Assembly: GCA_027858275.1 (NCBI GenBank)
Contig: JAQIDA010000153.1
Span: 1 to 6,879 of the forward strand
DNA: 6,879 nt
DNA from: Candidatus Kapaibacterium sp.
Lineage (GTDB): Bacteria; Bacteroidota; Ignavibacteria; Kapaibacteriales; UBA2268
Direction of reading: 5' to 3'
Part shown: one piece after another, positions 6,479 through 6,879 of the stretch
How positions within the stretch are numbered: the first letter of the stretch is position 1
How the letters are laid out: each line of letters begins with the position of its first letter
Made by a program: the position numbers and the translations under genes
The notes under the pieces: generated by a model
The model's input: the letters and a program-made list of their open reading frames with translations, nothing else
Database searches by the model: none
What the model was told of the DNA's origin: nothing

Positions 6479-6553
6479 CACTTTCTTTAGTGGATTCTAT
6501 CTTCTTGCGCTGTCCTAAGAAGACGGAATCCACTGAAGAAAGTGGAATCCGTC
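6479..6553. repeat. Long imperfect inverted repeat between rodA and pdxA (MITE- or REP-like)
   Basis: A 28-nt left arm (6479-6506) is the inverse of 6517-6544 at 25 of 28 positions, with a 10-nt loop between. Of the three mismatches, two allow G-U pairing in RNA of the plus-strand sense. A second, competing hairpin overlaps the right arm: 6522-6534 pairs with 6541-6553 (13 bp, one mismatch) around a GAAGAA loop. The core AGTGGAwTCC word therefore appears three times in alternating orientation. No coding content and no flanking target duplication is evident. It could act as a mobile palindromic element, a transcript end for rodA, or both. Confidence 0.75.
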
Positions 6554-6571
6554 AAGAATCCTTTTCTTGTC

Positions 6572-6593
6572 CCCCCGCCTGCCAAGGAGGGGG
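6572..6593. other. C/G-tract hairpin downstream of rodA
   Basis: CCCCC (6572-6576) pairs with GGGGG (6589-6593), and CCT (6578-6580) pairs with AGG (6585-6587), with one mismatch between and a 4-nt loop. A further G-run with GTGG follows to 6604. In the rodA direction it lies about 26 bp past the stop codon but is not followed by a T-run, so it is not a textbook terminator. C/G-tract blocks of this style look like dispersed intergenic repeats, but one copy alone cannot show that. Confidence 0.5.
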
Positions 6594-6618
6594 TTAGGGG
6601 GTGGTTCTTATTCTTCCC

Positions 6619-6879
6619 CTAAGACTGTCTTGTATTATTTGCTCTGTAAACATTCATCAGCAAACCGACCATTGTCATGTTTACGAGCAGAGCCGTCCCG
6701 CCGTAACTCATGAACGGCAAAGGGATTCCCATAACAGGCATCAGCCGGATCACCATCCCAATATTGATTATAGTATGGTATAAAAAAGTTGTTGCTATAC
6801 CAATTGCCAGCAAGCCCCTGAATTTATCTCCCGATTCAAAACCAACTCGAATTGCCCGGAAAATCAGTAAAATCATCAA
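6619..6879 (-). CDS. rodA: RodA, SEDS-family peptidoglycan glycosyltransferase, C-terminal fragment cut by window edge
   Basis: The last 86 codons of the gene are visible, with the TAG stop at 6621-6619 and the 5' part beyond the window. RodA polymerises lipid II into glycan strands within the elongasome of rod-shaped cells, in the inner membrane, working with PBP2 and MreB. The fragment contains 'GIATTFLYHTIINIGMV' (27-43), 'LMPVMGIPLPFMSYGG' (46-61) and a final membrane helix, about residues 62-78. The NIGM...LP..GIPLPF.SYGG block is the C-terminal signature of SEDS proteins. The wording is closer to RodA than FtsW or SpoVE. An Arg stands at residue 45 (MVIRLMP), where many RodA proteins have Gly. 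The first base triplet is an internal Leu codon, not a start. A 200-bp repeat-bearing gap separates it from pdxA. Confidence 0.93.
   Translation of the reverse strand: MMILLIFRAIRVGFESGDKFRGLLAIGIATTFLYHTIINIGMVIRLMPVMGIPLPFMSYGGTALLVNMTMVGLLMNVYRANNTRQS

Noticed and set aside
6745..6747. Arg at residue 45 of the RodA fragment (MVIRLMP), where many RodA proteins have Gly
   Set aside because: It is a single substitution beside an otherwise intact signature. It may be ordinary in the lineage, and there is no basis to call a defect.
1..6879. tRNA, rRNA or known riboswitch
   Set aside because: Reading the gaps between genes showed no cloverleaf, rRNA-like or recognisable riboswitch sequence; a covariance-model search was not possible.
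6619..6879. Complete 86-residue membrane protein starting at the window edge
   Set aside because: The first triplet is TTG inside the SEDS domain, and the sequence is the C-terminal part of RodA, so this is an edge truncation.

Overview
The window reads as ordinary chromosomal DNA of a Gram-negative, anaerobe-compatible bacterium with moderate-to-low GC. I favour the Bacteroidota/FCB side of the tree, without being able to name a phylum. The pointers are a lipoprotein-type sulfatase paired with an oxygen-sensitive radical-SAM maturase, a Tat-type 'RRKFMK' signal on a peptidase, an MqnA-like (futalosine-pathway family) protein, and GC-rich palindromic repeats in the gaps between genes. All of this is inference from family resemblance and sequence style.

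Layout. From 1 to 899 (minus strand) lies an MqnA-like protein. It is still open at the window edge, and its C-terminal tail runs through short direct repeats. From 900 to 1142 is an AT-rich divergent intergenic region holding a candidate promoter, a 10-bp palindrome and two overlapping hairpins. From 1143 to 3992 (plus strand) is a tight two-gene operon: an iduronate-2-sulfatase-like lipoprotein sulfatase and, 3 bp later, an anaerobic sulfatase-maturating enzyme (anSME). From 4019 to 5089 (minus strand) is a Tat-signal-bearing S66 LD-carboxypeptidase, convergent with the anSME gene across 26 bp. From 5160 to 5359 is a composite of six hairpins, in two inverted copies of three. From 5414 to 6418 (minus strand) is pdxA. 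From 6479 to 6593 is a second, unrelated palindromic element and a C/G-rich hairpin. From 6619 to 6879 (minus strand) is the C-terminal end of rodA, cut by the window edge.

How the genes work together. The clear functional unit is the sulfatase plus anSME pair. The maturase should convert Cys94 of the sulfatase (in a C-N-P-S-R motif) to formylglycine without oxygen. The sulfatase would then be exported and lipid-anchored to act on sulfated glycans. rodA, pdxA and the carboxypeptidase share a strand and touch cell-wall elongation, vitamin B6 synthesis and cell-wall peptide trimming. The large repeat-filled gaps make one simple operon unlikely.

I did not find a convincing undescribed multi-gene system. 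The items most worth a second look are the repeat elements, especially the compensatory stem change in one hairpin of the 5160-5359 composite, and the repeat-derived tail of the MqnA-like protein.
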